Source: CAYMWF01 sp964394085 [NCBI: uncultured Gemmatimonadota bacterium]
Lineage (GTDB): Bacteria > GCA-2686955 > CAYMWF01
DNA: 61,711 nt
Assembly (NCBI GenBank): GCA_964394085.1
Contig: CAYMWF010000019.1
Location: forward strand, 12,058 to 73,768
Reading direction: 5' to 3'
The notes beneath the pieces are model-generated. The model did no database searches. It worked only from the letters and a program-made list of their open reading frames with translations, and was not told the DNA's origin. This document shows positions 52,456-61,437 of the stretch, piece by piece; within the stretch, counting starts at the first letter, position 1, and the number at the start of each line of letters is the position of its first letter. The position numbers were made by a program, and so were the translations under genes.

Positions 52456-53274
52456 ATGAAGAATATCCTGCAGTTTGAAATACAGGGTAAAAAGACCAGC
52501 CAGGCTCTTGTTATGATACACGGGTGGCCTGATGATCAATCTCTCTGGGAAAAGGAATTCGAGCGGTTCTCGAATACCCATTGCTGTGTTCGAATCACGC
52601 TTCCGAACTGCGGCGAGAAGCTCGACCGAAGAAGGGGCGCGGATTTCCCGGAATTAGTTGAGTTGATTTCAAGAACAATCAAGCAGGCGTTACCCGATCA
52701 TCAAAAAATCATCATTGCGGGTCATGACTGGGGCGCGTACCTCGCCTATCTTTTCGAGCGCACTTATCCGGAGCGGATTGCTAAAATGGTTACCATGGAT
52801 GTCGGCGGACATTTCAAACCCGGCTCGCCCGGACACGCTTTGATGTTTGTTGGCTACCAGTGGTGGCTGGTGGCGGCCTGGCTCATCGGACCCCTTCTGC
52901 CGTTCCTGGGCGACTGGATGACCCGGGCCCTTTCTAAATATGCTCGTGCACCCCGTGGCGCCGACGTGTATTACCGGATGAATTATTTTTATTTCTATCT
53001 ATGGCGAGCCCTCTTTTTTCCCAAAAGGTATCGTTCGAGCCTGGTCGGCCGTTATCGACCCGGATGCCCAATCCTCTACTTCTACGGGGAGAATAAACTC
53101 TTCCACTTCCACTCCACGAAATGGGAAAAGATTGTAGCGGAATCCAGGGGATCGGAAGTGGTCGCGGTGCCCGGAGCCGGACACTGGCTGATGCTTGACA
53201 ATCATGAATTTGTCGCATCAAAAATGGAGCAGTGGCTGGAGCCGGAAACCGGAAGCCGCGCGGCTGACGCGTAA
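52456..53274 (+). CDS. Alpha/beta hydrolase of the epoxide hydrolase/haloalkane dehalogenase type
   Basis: A 272-residue alpha/beta hydrolase. HGWPDDQSLWEKEF gives the oxyanion loop, IAGHDWGAYLAYLFE the nucleophile elbow with an aspartate (Asp91) instead of serine, and VPGAGHWLMLDNHEF the catalytic histidine. The Asp nucleophile points to epoxide hydrolases and haloalkane dehalogenases rather than esterases. A hydrophobic cap (FVGYQWWLVAAWLIGPLLPFLG) covers the active site. The ATG at 52456 has GGGAG ten bases upstream; the frame is open into the previous gene. Confidence 0.87.
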   Translation: MKNILQFEIQGKKTSQALVMIHGWPDDQSLWEKEFERFSNTHCCVRITLPNCGEKLDRRRGADFPELVELISRTIKQALPDHQKIIIAGHDWGAYLAYLFERTYPERIAKMVTMDVGGHFKPGSPGHALMFVGYQWWLVAAWLIGPLLPFLGDWMTRALSKYARAPRGADVYYRMNYFYFYLWRALFFPKRYRSSLVGRYRPGCPILYFYGENKLFHFHSTKWEKIVAESRGSEVVAVPGAGHWLMLDNHEFVASKMEQWLEPETGSRAADA

Positions 53275-53310
53275 AACTTCGGAGCCGACAGAATATTCTG
53301 GACGAGGCTT

Positions 53311-53994
53311 ATGACCGCGCGCAGTACTGAATCAGCAGGGAATACTTCGACGGATGCCCTCGCCGGGGCGGCTGCGTATTCGAAATTCCTGTTATCTATC
53401 TACGACATAGAAGTATTGATGTTTGAATTACAGTACATATTCAGATGTCCGCTCCGTGAAGCCCTGAATTTTTTCAATGAATTTGTTACCGGAGTACATC
53501 TGGATGTAGGAGTGGGTACCGGTTACTTTCTTGATAAATGTACTTTCCCGGTTGACGATCCGACCATTCATCTAATGGATCTCAATACGAATTCGCTTCA
53601 GAAAACTTCGAAGCGAATCGAGAGATACAAGCCGGTGCCTCATCGCTGCAATGTATTGAAGCCGATCCGGTCCAATCTGCCGTTGTTTGACTCGATAAGT
53701 GCTTTCAACTTTTTACATTGCCTTCCGGGAACCATGTTGAGCAAAGAAGAAGTTATCCATAATCTCAAACCGTTCCTGAGAAAAGGTGGTGTTTTTTACG
53801 GCATTACGATATTGGGCGAAGACGTTGATGCAGGCATCTTGTACAGGTTTGCCAATTCATTATATAATAAGAAATCGATATTCACTAATTTGAACGATAA
53901 TATTTCAGACCTGCGATATATATTGAAGAACAATTTCAGTGAATATTCGGTGCGTGCTGTCGGAAGCGTGGCTTTTTTTGCCGGTCATGATTAA
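53311..53994 (+). CDS. Class I SAM-dependent methyltransferase, AT-rich
   Basis: A 227-residue methyltransferase: HLDVGVGTGYFLDKC (motif I), IHLMDLNTNSLQKTSKRI (II), FDSISAFNFLHCLPG (IV) and LRKGGVFYGITILGED. The LNTNSL and FNFLHCLPG wording is close to a known group of small methyltransferases in actinomycetes and Legionella-type genomes, without an assigned substrate. Codon use is notably AT-rich against its right-hand neighbour. GAGG lies three bases before the ATG. Confidence 0.83.
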   Translation: MTARSTESAGNTSTDALAGAAAYSKFLLSIYDIEVLMFELQYIFRCPLREALNFFNEFVTGVHLDVGVGTGYFLDKCTFPVDDPTIHLMDLNTNSLQKTSKRIERYKPVPHRCNVLKPIRSNLPLFDSISAFNFLHCLPGTMLSKEEVIHNLKPFLRKGGVFYGITILGEDVDAGILYRFANSLYNKKSIFTNLNDNISDLRYILKNNFSEYSVRAVGSVAFFAGHD

Positions 53995-54021
53995 AGTATC
54001 GAGGTTTCCAGTGAGAGAAGC

Positions 54022-54633
54022 ATGTTGGTGTTGCCGCAATGTGAGTGGGAAATGAGTCCTGCGACTCACCATCCGGAACCGGACGACGTACTCAGGGGAG
54101 AAAAGGTTTCCATCAGGCCGCCGCGCATCGAAGAGATTTCGTTCATCCGCACCCTGTGGGCCGATCCCGAAACCATGGCGCCTGTCGGCGGGCCCCGCCA
54201 TTTCCCCGAAGCGGAAGCCGAAGCCTGGTTCGGACGCATGGTCGACCCCGGCGACTCGACCAACTGTTACCGCCTTATCTTCAATCATAAGGATATCCCG
54301 GTCGGGGAAATCAGTTTTCACCGGTGGAACCGGCGGGAACGATCTGCAGAGCTCAACATCAAGATACTTGCGGCATTTCGCGGTAACGGGTACGGGAAGG
54401 ACGCTCTGCAGACCTTTCTCGGCTGGTTCTTCGGCCGGGCGGGCGGACGCAGGATGACAGACGATGTCGCCGCTGATAATCGAACCGGCCAGCGACTGCT
54501 GCGGACACTCGGGTTCGAGCAGGACAACGACGTTTCGGATGTCTGCAGGCTTTTTATGACCAGGCGAATGTTCGAGAAAAAATATGGAGAGTCCGGCCTG
54601 AAGGAGCGCGGGAATCCTGCAGAATCTGAATAA
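54022..54633 (+). CDS. GNAT-family N-acetyltransferase
   Basis: A 203-residue GNAT of the RimJ/RimL layout: LRGEKVSIRPPRIEEISFIRTLWADPETM at the start, VGEISFHRWNRRERSAELNIKILAAFRGNGYGKDALQTFLGWFF with the acetyl-CoA loop (R-G-N-G-Y-G), and NRTGQRLLRTLGFEQ. GAGAGAAG precedes the ATG. Target unknown. Confidence 0.85.
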   Translation: MLVLPQCEWEMSPATHHPEPDDVLRGEKVSIRPPRIEEISFIRTLWADPETMAPVGGPRHFPEAEAEAWFGRMVDPGDSTNCYRLIFNHKDIPVGEISFHRWNRRERSAELNIKILAAFRGNGYGKDALQTFLGWFFGRAGGRRMTDDVAADNRTGQRLLRTLGFEQDNDVSDVCRLFMTRRMFEKKYGESGLKERGNPAESE

Positions 54634-54668
54634 CCACGTAAGTAATTCAAGGAGGTTGTTTAATTATC

Positions 54669-55427
54669 ATGAAGCAATGGTACGAGGAACTGTTCGAAAA
54701 CTACAGAAACAAATACGAGAAAGAAGTCTTCACCCGGGGAACCGTCGGTGAGTGCGACTTCATTGAGAAAGAGATCAAGCACGATAAATCAATGAAGATC
54801 CTGGATATCGGATGTGGAACGGGACGGCACGCGATAGAGCTGGCTGAAAGGGGATATTCGGTAACGGGAATCGATTTGTCAGAGTCGATGTTGAGCTGCG
54901 CCCGGGAAAAAGCGGCAAAGAAGAACCTTGAAGTTGAATTTCAACAGCGGGATGCCAGGACTCTGAGTTTCGATGGGATATTCGATCTGGTGATTATGCT
55001 CTGCGAGGGAGCTTTTCCCCTGATGGAAACAGATGAAATGAATTATCAGATTCTTCGAAATGCATCCAAGGCCCTGAAAAAAGGTGGGAAATTCATATTC
55101 ACTACCCTGAACGGGCTGTTCCCGCTGTTTCACTCGGTTAAAGAGTTTATAAACTCGGACTCTTCCGAGGGCACTTCAGCCGGTCATACCTTTGACCTGA
55201 AAACATTCAGAGATCATTCGGTTTACGAAACAGAGGATGACGACGGGAAGAAACTGACTCTCCATTGTAATGAAAGATATTATGTTCCCCCAGAGATCAC
55301 GTGGCTTCTGAAAACACTCGATTTTCACACAATCGAAATTTTCGGAGCGAAACTCGGGGCTTTTTCAAGGGCCGATGAGTTAACGACAGAAGATTTTGAA
55401 ATGCTGGTTCTAGCGGAGAAGAAATGA
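54669..55427 (+). CDS. Class I SAM-dependent methyltransferase
   Basis: A 252-residue methyltransferase with MKQWYEELFENYRNKYEKE at the start, motif I ILDIGCGTGRHAIELAERGY, motif II VTGIDLSESMLSCAREKA, FDLVIMLCEGAFPLMETDEM and LKKGGKFIFTTLNG. The CEGAFPLM element is typical of a widespread uncharacterised group. AAGGAGG lies about ten bases before the ATG, making it a well-signalled gene. Confidence 0.88.
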   Translation: MKQWYEELFENYRNKYEKEVFTRGTVGECDFIEKEIKHDKSMKILDIGCGTGRHAIELAERGYSVTGIDLSESMLSCAREKAAKKNLEVEFQQRDARTLSFDGIFDLVIMLCEGAFPLMETDEMNYQILRNASKALKKGGKFIFTTLNGLFPLFHSVKEFINSDSSEGTSAGHTFDLKTFRDHSVYETEDDDGKKLTLHCNERYYVPPEITWLLKTLDFHTIEIFGAKLGAFSRADELTTEDFEMLVLAEKK

Positions 55428-55581
55428 TGTCGAGCGATGCGTCACCCCGACCGGCAGAATCGGTGCAAATGCATAGGAGCTTCGCTCCAAGATGCCACCC
55501 TTAAAAAAAACGTCCCAGGAGATCAGGTACACAGTTGATTTTATCCGGCAGGCGGCGTAAACAGTTTCAGAGGAGAATGGT

Positions 55582-56058
55582 ATGATGGACCGTGGAAACC
55601 TGAAAAAAACGATTCCCCAGATTGGGCGCTGCGGGATCTGGTGCGGAAGCTGCGTCGTCGGCAACGGCGCGCTCATGGAACTGGCGGGGAAATACAAAAG
55701 TATGGTCGAGTCGTACGGGCTGGAGCACTGGGGTGCAACGGGATTCGACTACGAAGAGTTCGTCAAGGGGCTTGGACGCGTCTCGGAGCTCGATGCCTGT
55801 CCCGGCTGCCTCTCCGGCGGCGGTCCGGACGAGTGTAAGCTTAAGCAGTGTATATGCGAACGCGGATTAGAGACCTGCGTGGACTGCAGCGAATTCTCGG
55901 ACTGCCGCCATGGCGAGCTGCTGGAGCACATGCGCTCAGGTGCGCGGAAGGCAGGGCTTACAGTGATTGACAGCCGGGCGGATCTGGAGCGCATCCGCGA
56001 AGGGGGTGAATCCGAGCTCTCCGACAGATGGTGGTGGCGCGCCTTGTTCGAGGAATAG
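55582..56058 (+). CDS. DUF3795-family cysteine-rich protein
   Basis: A 158-residue protein with paired cysteines: RCGIWCGSCVVGNG, ACPGCLSGGG, CKLKQCICERGLETCVDCSEFSDC. This is the DUF3795 pattern, thought to bind zinc or an iron-sulfur cluster; function unknown. AGAGGAG precedes two in-frame ATGs at 55582 and 55585. Preceded by a 154-base spacer with an AAAAAAAA run (55503-55510). Confidence 0.85.
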   Translation: MMDRGNLKKTIPQIGRCGIWCGSCVVGNGALMELAGKYKSMVESYGLEHWGATGFDYEEFVKGLGRVSELDACPGCLSGGGPDECKLKQCICERGLETCVDCSEFSDCRHGELLEHMRSGARKAGLTVIDSRADLERIREGGESELSDRWWWRALFEE

Positions 56059-56091
56059 GTTAGAACCTTCGGAAATCTGGATATCCAACCT

Positions 56092-56940
56092 ATGAGTGAC
56101 AGTCGAAAAAAATGCGAGTTTCCGGAGTATGCGGACGAGAACCGGCGGATTTGGGAAACGAACGCCCGCTGGTGGGACGATCGTATCGGTGACGGGAATG
56201 ATTTTCAGACGTTGCTGATCGAACCGGCCACGGAACGGTTGCTCGACGTTGCGGCGGGGGATGTCATCCTGGATATCGCCTGCGGCGCCGGCCGCTTTGC
56301 ACGGCGCATGGCTGAGCTGGGGGCATATGTCGTTGCATTCGATCAGAGCGTCCGGTTCATAGAACGCGCGCGGGAGCGCACTCCCGAAAATACCGCCGTC
56401 GAATATCACGTACTCGATGCGGCTGAGGAAGAAGCCGTCCTGACCCTGGGCGAACACCGGTTCGATAAGGCCGTCTGCACCATGGGCCTTATGGACATGC
56501 CGGAAATCAATCCGCTCTTCACAGCACTGCCCCGGGTTCTGAAGCCCGGCGGTATTTTCGTTTTTTCCGTAACGCACCCCTGTTTCCATTCTGCGGGTGT
56601 TCAACGTTTTGCCGAGATGTACGAAGAGGAAGCCGGACGGCACATTATCAACACCGGGGTCAAGGTGTCATCGTATCTGACCCCCTTCGCGAAAAAGACG
56701 GAAGGAATCATCGGGCAGCCGGAACCGCAGTACTACTATCACCGTCCGATTCACCGGCTGCTGGGAGTGTGTTTTACCTTCGGATTCGTCGTGGACGGGA
56801 TAGAGGAGCCCGGGCTGCCGGAACCCGAGAGCAGGCAGGCGACTGCCCGGTGGGACGATATCCCGGAAATTCCGCCGATCATGGTCGTGCGGTCAAGAGC
56901 AGGAAATGCTGCACAAACGGCATCATGTGGAGGTTATTGA
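56092..56940 (+). CDS. Class I SAM-dependent methyltransferase
   Basis: A 282-residue methyltransferase: NRRIWETNARWWDDRIGDGNDFQ, motif I ILDIACGAGRFARRMAELGA, VVAFDQSVRFIERARER, FDKAVCTMGLMDM and LKPGGIFVFSVTHPCFHS. The late YYHRPIHRLLGVCFTFGFVVDGIEEP matches a common small-molecule group. Its TGA is directly followed by the ATG of the histidine kinase gene, so both are probably on one transcript. Confidence 0.88.
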   Translation: MSDSRKKCEFPEYADENRRIWETNARWWDDRIGDGNDFQTLLIEPATERLLDVAAGDVILDIACGAGRFARRMAELGAYVVAFDQSVRFIERARERTPENTAVEYHVLDAAEEEAVLTLGEHRFDKAVCTMGLMDMPEINPLFTALPRVLKPGGIFVFSVTHPCFHSAGVQRFAEMYEEEAGRHIINTGVKVSSYLTPFAKKTEGIIGQPEPQYYYHRPIHRLLGVCFTFGFVVDGIEEPGLPEPESRQATARWDDIPEIPPIMVVRSRAGNAAQTASCGGY

Positions 56941-58140
56941 ATGGCCGAAATAAAGCACGACCTTTTAACTTCTGTCGAAGTACCTGATATTTTCCGGGAC
57001 AAATGGCAGGCCATCCTGGATATTTTATCCACGATAATGAACGTTCCCGCAGCTCTCATCATGAGACTGCACGCCGACGAAATTGAGGTCTTTTCTAAAA
57101 GCAGCAACACTGAAAATCCATACAAAATCGGTGAAATGGCGAAACTCAGGACAGGTCTCTACTGCGAAGAAGTCCTGGCGACCCGCGAATTCCTGCTCGT
57201 TTCCAATGCACTCGACGATCCCGAGTGGAAACACAATCCCGATATTGCTCTCGGCATGGTTTCCTACCTGGGATTCCCGCTCAGATGGCCCACCGGACAT
57301 CTCTTCGGGACGATCTGTGTACTTGACAAGAAGGAGAATAATTACTCAACGGCCCTGGTCAACCTGCTCTCAAGGTTTCAGGAAGCGGTCGAGTCGGCGC
57401 TGGCGCTGATTTACAGCGAGAAACATCTGCAGGAAAGTTACGACGCGCTCAAAAAACTGGCGGAATGGCGCGATCAGATCACGGACATGATCGTTCACGA
57501 CATGCGGAACATAATGACAGGGTTATCGAGCAGCATCGAGCTACTGGCTGAAGATGAAGCAGAAACGGCGGAAGCTGCAGACATCCTCAGCATAGCAAGG
57601 TCAAACTGCCAGGAGCTGTCGACCATGGTCAAGGCTCTGCTCGACGTCTCACGGCTCGAAGCCGGCGAGATGCCGATCAACCTGACCCCGTGCGGACTCC
57701 TGTCCCTGGCGCAGGATGTCGCAGCGGGACTCACCCCGATGTCGGGATTAAAGGATTTGCAGGTGACGGTCACCGGAGAAAACGTCGCGGTAATGGCTGA
57801 CATGGAGCTGACTCATCGGATTATCAGCAACCTTGTCGGCAACGCCATCAAATTCACCCCTGAATCCGGAACTATCACGGTGGAAGTGCAACGTAGAGAT
57901 TCCATGGCGCGCTTGGAGGTCAGGGATACCGGCCAGGGAGTTCCGCAGGAGTATCACGAACGCATATTCGACAAATTTGCACAAGTGCACGCCGGCAAGA
58001 GCCGTCAAAAACACTCGACCGGAATGGGTTTGACATTCTGCAAGATGGCTGTGGAGGTGCAGAGCGGCGAGATAGGTGTTGAGAGCGAACAGGGCAAGGG
58101 AAGTACATTCTGGTTCACCCTGCCGATGGCTGACGCCTGA
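56941..58140 (+). CDS. Cytoplasmic GAF-domain sensor histidine kinase
   Basis: A 399-residue kinase with no membrane segment. Residues about 20-155 form a GAF domain (AALIMRLHADEIEVF, GLYCEEVLATREFLLVSNAL, YLGFPLRWPTGHLFGTICVLDK). The HisKA box has the phospho-acceptor His186 in MIVHDMRNIMTGL. The ATPase domain shows the N box NLVGNAIKFTPESG, G1 DTGQGVPQEYHERIFDKF and G2 GMGLTFCKMAVE. It lacks a receiver and no response regulator gene is nearby, so its partner is elsewhere. GGAGG lies before the ATG inside the end of the preceding methyltransferase gene. Confidence 0.9.
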   Translation: MAEIKHDLLTSVEVPDIFRDKWQAILDILSTIMNVPAALIMRLHADEIEVFSKSSNTENPYKIGEMAKLRTGLYCEEVLATREFLLVSNALDDPEWKHNPDIALGMVSYLGFPLRWPTGHLFGTICVLDKKENNYSTALVNLLSRFQEAVESALALIYSEKHLQESYDALKKLAEWRDQITDMIVHDMRNIMTGLSSSIELLAEDEAETAEAADILSIARSNCQELSTMVKALLDVSRLEAGEMPINLTPCGLLSLAQDVAAGLTPMSGLKDLQVTVTGENVAVMADMELTHRIISNLVGNAIKFTPESGTITVEVQRRDSMARLEVRDTGQGVPQEYHERIFDKFAQVHAGKSRQKHSTGMGLTFCKMAVEVQSGEIGVESEQGKGSTFWFTLPMADA

Positions 58141-58241
58141 ACCATGAGGAGAAAGGACCGGTCGAGTGACGAAATGAAGACAGTCGCTCGCCCCCGCACC
58201 ACTTGCTGCAATCGTTTTTTCTTTTGGAAAGCAGGAAAAAT

Positions 58242-59285
58242 ATGAACTTGAAGTCTCGCTCTAACATTCTGTTTTTCTTTTGTTTCTGTTTATTATTCAC
58301 CCAGCCGCTATCTTCACGAGAAACCAGAACCAGTCAAATTTTGTTTAATCGGGAAATATTCCAGCTTTATCCCCTGACACACGAAAAATTACCGGAAATC
58401 CCTTCTCCATTTACATCAAAAGATGGATCTGAAGTGTTACTCGCTGTCACGAAAGATAACAGATTTGCTCTTATCCCTGTTACAGTTGAAAATGGAAATT
58501 CTTTACATTACAGCAAAAGAGTGAAAAGCGTCTTTGGAAAAGATCGACAGCTCCTCGTGGATAGAGGTGATTTCCCGACCCTAGCCAGAACCGGACTTCA
58601 TTCAGAGTCGGAGCTGGATGAGAAGGACATGATTACGGGGTTTCCCGTGTCACTCATTACATACATCGGCCGACCCGGCAGATTTTCAAGCGCCGGTTTC
58701 ATGGCTGATGACGAAGATGTGATCTCGGTGCTGAAGGGCGATAACCGGCTAGTTACGAAATTGGGTCTGACGCATCCAGAGGCGGCCAAACCCCTGTTTC
58801 ACGTTTGGAACATCATTCTGAAAGAAATAGAACTTGGGAAGTGGGCAAGATTCTGGGACAACATCCAGTACTTCTATTACAACGGAAGAAAAGTCATCCT
58901 CGAGGCGCACGGCTCGAAGGGATGGCAGATTTCTATATTCCAGGACGAAATTCAGGGAAGTTTCGATATAGAAGTCAGCAGCCCTTTGTCCCCGGAAGAA
59001 AAATCGTTTCTAAAAACCAGATATCCCCGACTTTCAGTTGCGCAGATGACCGAATTGGAAGAAAAACTTACCAAAATTCACTTCAGCGAGATGCTGCCCT
59101 ATTACATTATGCGTTACGGTTTTTATGAAGGACATACCGATTATCGAAGTGATCCGATAGCTGTTTCATTTATATTCGGCTTGAAAAGTTTAGAAGAAAT
59201 TGAAGACGTATTTCAGGGGAATCTATATAAGGCACTGACAAGCCATTTTGTAAAAGAACCTGCTGAAAATTTCTTGAATGAATGA
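58242..59285 (+). CDS. Hypothetical secreted protein
   Basis: A 347-residue product with a signal peptide (about residues 1-24, NILFFFCFCLLFTQPLSS). AGGA precedes the ATG at 58242. The mature part has no recognised motif; it is mixed alpha/beta with a GFPVSLITYIGRPGRFSSAGFMADDEDVISVLKGDNR stretch reminiscent of secreted proteins of unknown function. AT-rich. Its stop overlaps the VOC gene start by four bases (ATGA). Confidence 0.7.
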   Translation: MNLKSRSNILFFFCFCLLFTQPLSSRETRTSQILFNREIFQLYPLTHEKLPEIPSPFTSKDGSEVLLAVTKDNRFALIPVTVENGNSLHYSKRVKSVFGKDRQLLVDRGDFPTLARTGLHSESELDEKDMITGFPVSLITYIGRPGRFSSAGFMADDEDVISVLKGDNRLVTKLGLTHPEAAKPLFHVWNIILKEIELGKWARFWDNIQYFYYNGRKVILEAHGSKGWQISIFQDEIQGSFDIEVSSPLSPEEKSFLKTRYPRLSVAQMTELEEKLTKIHFSEMLPYYIMRYGFYEGHTDYRSDPIAVSFIFGLKSLEEIEDVFQGNLYKALTSHFVKEPAENFLNE

Positions 59286-59731
59286 TAGCGAAATATAAAC
59301 ATACGAATATCATCGCCCGGGATTGGCGTTCTCTCGCTCAGTTCTACGAGGAAGTATTCGGTTGCGTCCGCGTGTTGCCTGAACGTCATTTATCGGGCGC
59401 CTGGCTGGAGAAAGGAACCGGCGTTGCCGAAGCTGAATTCTCGGGAGTGCATCTTCTGCTGCCGGGCCAGGGCGTAAATGGTCCAACCCTCGAAATCTAT
59501 CAGTATTCGCGGAACGAAATGAAACCCGATCCCGCGGCCAACCGGGAAGGTTTCGCCCATATCGCCTTTGAAGTCGACGATATCCGCGAAGCTCTTGCCG
59601 AAGTCCTGAAATTCGGCGGCGGCGCACTTGGTGAAGTGACATCCTGCGAGATAGAGGGTGTCGGGCACCTCTCCTTCATCTACGCCGCAGATCCGGAAGG
59701 CAATATAGTCGAACTGCAGTCCTGGCGGTAA
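59282..59731 (+). CDS. VOC-family (glyoxalase-like) metalloprotein
   Basis: A 149-residue protein with two beta-alpha-beta-beta-beta modules of the vicinal oxygen chelate fold. Metal ligands are visible as His7 (YKHTNI), the Glu of LEIYQY, the His of GFAHIAFEVDDI and the Glu of GNIVELQSW. AHIAFEVDDIREAL and YAADPEGNIVELQ are typical of the glyoxalase/bleomycin-resistance group. Substrate unknown. Overlaps the previous gene by four bases. Confidence 0.88.
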   Translation: MIAKYKHTNIIARDWRSLAQFYEEVFGCVRVLPERHLSGAWLEKGTGVAEAEFSGVHLLLPGQGVNGPTLEIYQYSRNEMKPDPAANREGFAHIAFEVDDIREALAEVLKFGGGALGEVTSCEIEGVGHLSFIYAADPEGNIVELQSWR

Positions 59732-59858
59732 TTCTGCCGTACCATTAGCGTTGACGACTGTTGAATTCCCTCCCGAGCCGCGCGGATCTGCAGCTTTGGA
59801 TTGGAGCTAATTACAAAGACTTCTTGATGTTGGATGCTGAGTTGCGGAGACAATTATT

Positions 59859-60554
59859 TTGAGAAGCAGATTCGTTGATAAATTCCAGCATGATTCGCAA
59901 GCAGGAACCTATGACCTTCACGTTCAGGATGAATCGGATCCGATCAGAACCGGCTACAATGCTGCTTTGGAATGGGTTGCATCTGAATCAAACAAAATCA
60001 GACCTGGAAGAATCCTGGAACTCGGCTCAGGCACGGGAAGCCTGACTGCTCAAATAAAGAACTACGATTCAATTATATGTGTCGATGCATCATCGGAAAT
60101 GGTAAAGCACGCGAGGCAGAAACTGGGGAATAATCCGAAAATCAGTTTTAAGATTTGTGACTTTCTTGAATTTCTTGAGAGCAATAATTCAGAATTTGAC
60201 GCAATACTAAGCACGTACGCTCTGCATCACCTTACTGAATCAGAAAAACGCATGCTGTTTGACGGGTTGATACCCCTCCTTCAACCAGGGGGTGTTTTCG
60301 TTATCGGTGATTTGATGTTTTTCGATGAAAAACAAAAAGCTGAGCTTATCGAGTATTTTACCCAAAAACGGCAACTGGATGTTGTCGAAGACATATATGA
60401 TGAATTTTTCTGGAACATCTCGGCAGCGAAGCGACACCTGGAAAAGCAGAATATTCTACTTCGCGAACATCGTTTCTCATTACTTTCATGGGGATTTGTC
60501 GCCAGGTCCGCCCGATCAACCATTGACACGCGGAACAGACCACGAAACGGGTGA
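59859..60554 (+). CDS. Class I SAM-dependent methyltransferase (YrrT-like)
   Basis: A 231-residue methyltransferase with a TTG start preceded by GGAG. FVDKFQHDSQAGTYDLHVQDESDPIRTGYNAAL, motif I ILELGSGTGSLTAQI, IICVDASSEMVKHARQKL, FDAILSTYALHHL and LQPGGVFVIGDLMF recall Bacillus YrrT, a methyltransferase linked to methionine/cysteine metabolism, but no such genes are nearby. AT-rich codons. Confidence 0.85.
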   Translation: MRSRFVDKFQHDSQAGTYDLHVQDESDPIRTGYNAALEWVASESNKIRPGRILELGSGTGSLTAQIKNYDSIICVDASSEMVKHARQKLGNNPKISFKICDFLEFLESNNSEFDAILSTYALHHLTESEKRMLFDGLIPLLQPGGVFVIGDLMFFDEKQKAELIEYFTQKRQLDVVEDIYDEFFWNISAAKRHLEKQNILLREHRFSLLSWGFVARSARSTIDTRNRPRNG

Positions 60555-60623
60555 CAGTTGTGAAATATCGACAAGAACATATCGGACGCCTTAAACGCCT
60601 TCCGTCGGACGGGAGAGTGATGA

Positions 60624-61244
60624 ATGACGCATGAACTGAAACTCATCGGAGCCGCCTTCCCCAGAACCGGCACAATGTCGGTCAAGCGGGCCCTCGAGTT
60701 TCTTGGTCTCGGGCCATGCTATCACATGCATGAAGTCTTCCTGAATCCCCACCATGTTCCGGTCTGGGAAGCCGCCTGCGAAGGAAATATTCCGGACTGG
60801 AGGAAGCTGCTTGCAGGATACACTGCCACCCTCGACACGCCCGCCTGCCATTACTGGAGGGAGCTTGCCCTGGCCTACCCGGATGCAAGGGTTCTTCTTC
60901 TCGAGAGGGATCCGGATGCCTGGTACGACAGCATGTGTTCGACCGCCTACCAGGTCGTAATGGAGCCCGTCGACCAGGCCGAACCGGCTGTCCGAATGAT
61001 CCGCCGCCATTTTTTCGAGAAATACATGGGTGGACGATTCGAACACAGGGACTTGGCTAAAGCCAGGTACCGCCGATACTGCGAAGACGTGAAAACGGAA
61101 ATACCGGAAGACAGGCTGCTCGTTTACAAGGCGTCGGAGGGTTGGGCTCCTCTGTGCGGCTTTCTTGGTTTTGAAATTCCGGAAATACCGTTCCCGAAAA
61201 AGAACACGCGGGAAGAGTTCCGCACCCGCAGCCGATTGAAATAA
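60624..61244 (+). CDS. Sulfotransferase-family protein
   Basis: A 206-residue protein with the 5'-PSB loop of PAPS-dependent sulfotransferases, GAAFPRTGTMSVKRALEFLG (residues about 9-28), and RVLLLERDPDAWYDSM for the 3'-PB region. DTPACHYWRELALAYPDARV completes the core. The size and wording match the small bacterial Sulfotransfer_4-type proteins. GGGAG precedes the ATG. Acceptor unknown. Confidence 0.85.
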   Translation: MTHELKLIGAAFPRTGTMSVKRALEFLGLGPCYHMHEVFLNPHHVPVWEAACEGNIPDWRKLLAGYTATLDTPACHYWRELALAYPDARVLLLERDPDAWYDSMCSTAYQVVMEPVDQAEPAVRMIRRHFFEKYMGGRFEHRDLAKARYRRYCEDVKTEIPEDRLLVYKASEGWAPLCGFLGFEIPEIPFPKKNTREEFRTRSRLK

Positions 61245-61437
61245 ATCAGGCTGCCCGCAGTAAAAATCGCACTCTCAGGCGGGGTGTTTATAGTTGTTCA
61301 ATAAACATTAGACAGTCGGTGATATGAAGCATATGTTTAAGGTAAGAATCAAGCCCTTCAGAGGCTGGTCCCAGGCATGTCGGGACGTGTATTTCGCACC
61401 GGATTGATGTCGGGGCCGGTCACCCGGATTCTGAACC

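Noticed and set aside
53311-60554. A dedicated natural-product pathway because of many methyltransferases
   Set aside because: There are no core biosynthetic enzymes (NRPS, PKS, terpene or RiPP genes) and the genes are mostly separate units, so a common pathway is not supported.
61333-61407. A 24-codon open frame MFKVRIKPFRGWSQACRDVYF
   Set aside because: Too short, no ribosome site; may be a remnant. Not enough to call a gene.
38494-61437. Integron attC sites between the accessory genes
   Set aside because: I checked the spacers for paired GTTRRRY/RYYYAAC cores with inverted arms; none was convincing, and spacers differ in length from zero to about 480 bases. A covariance search could still find diverged sites.
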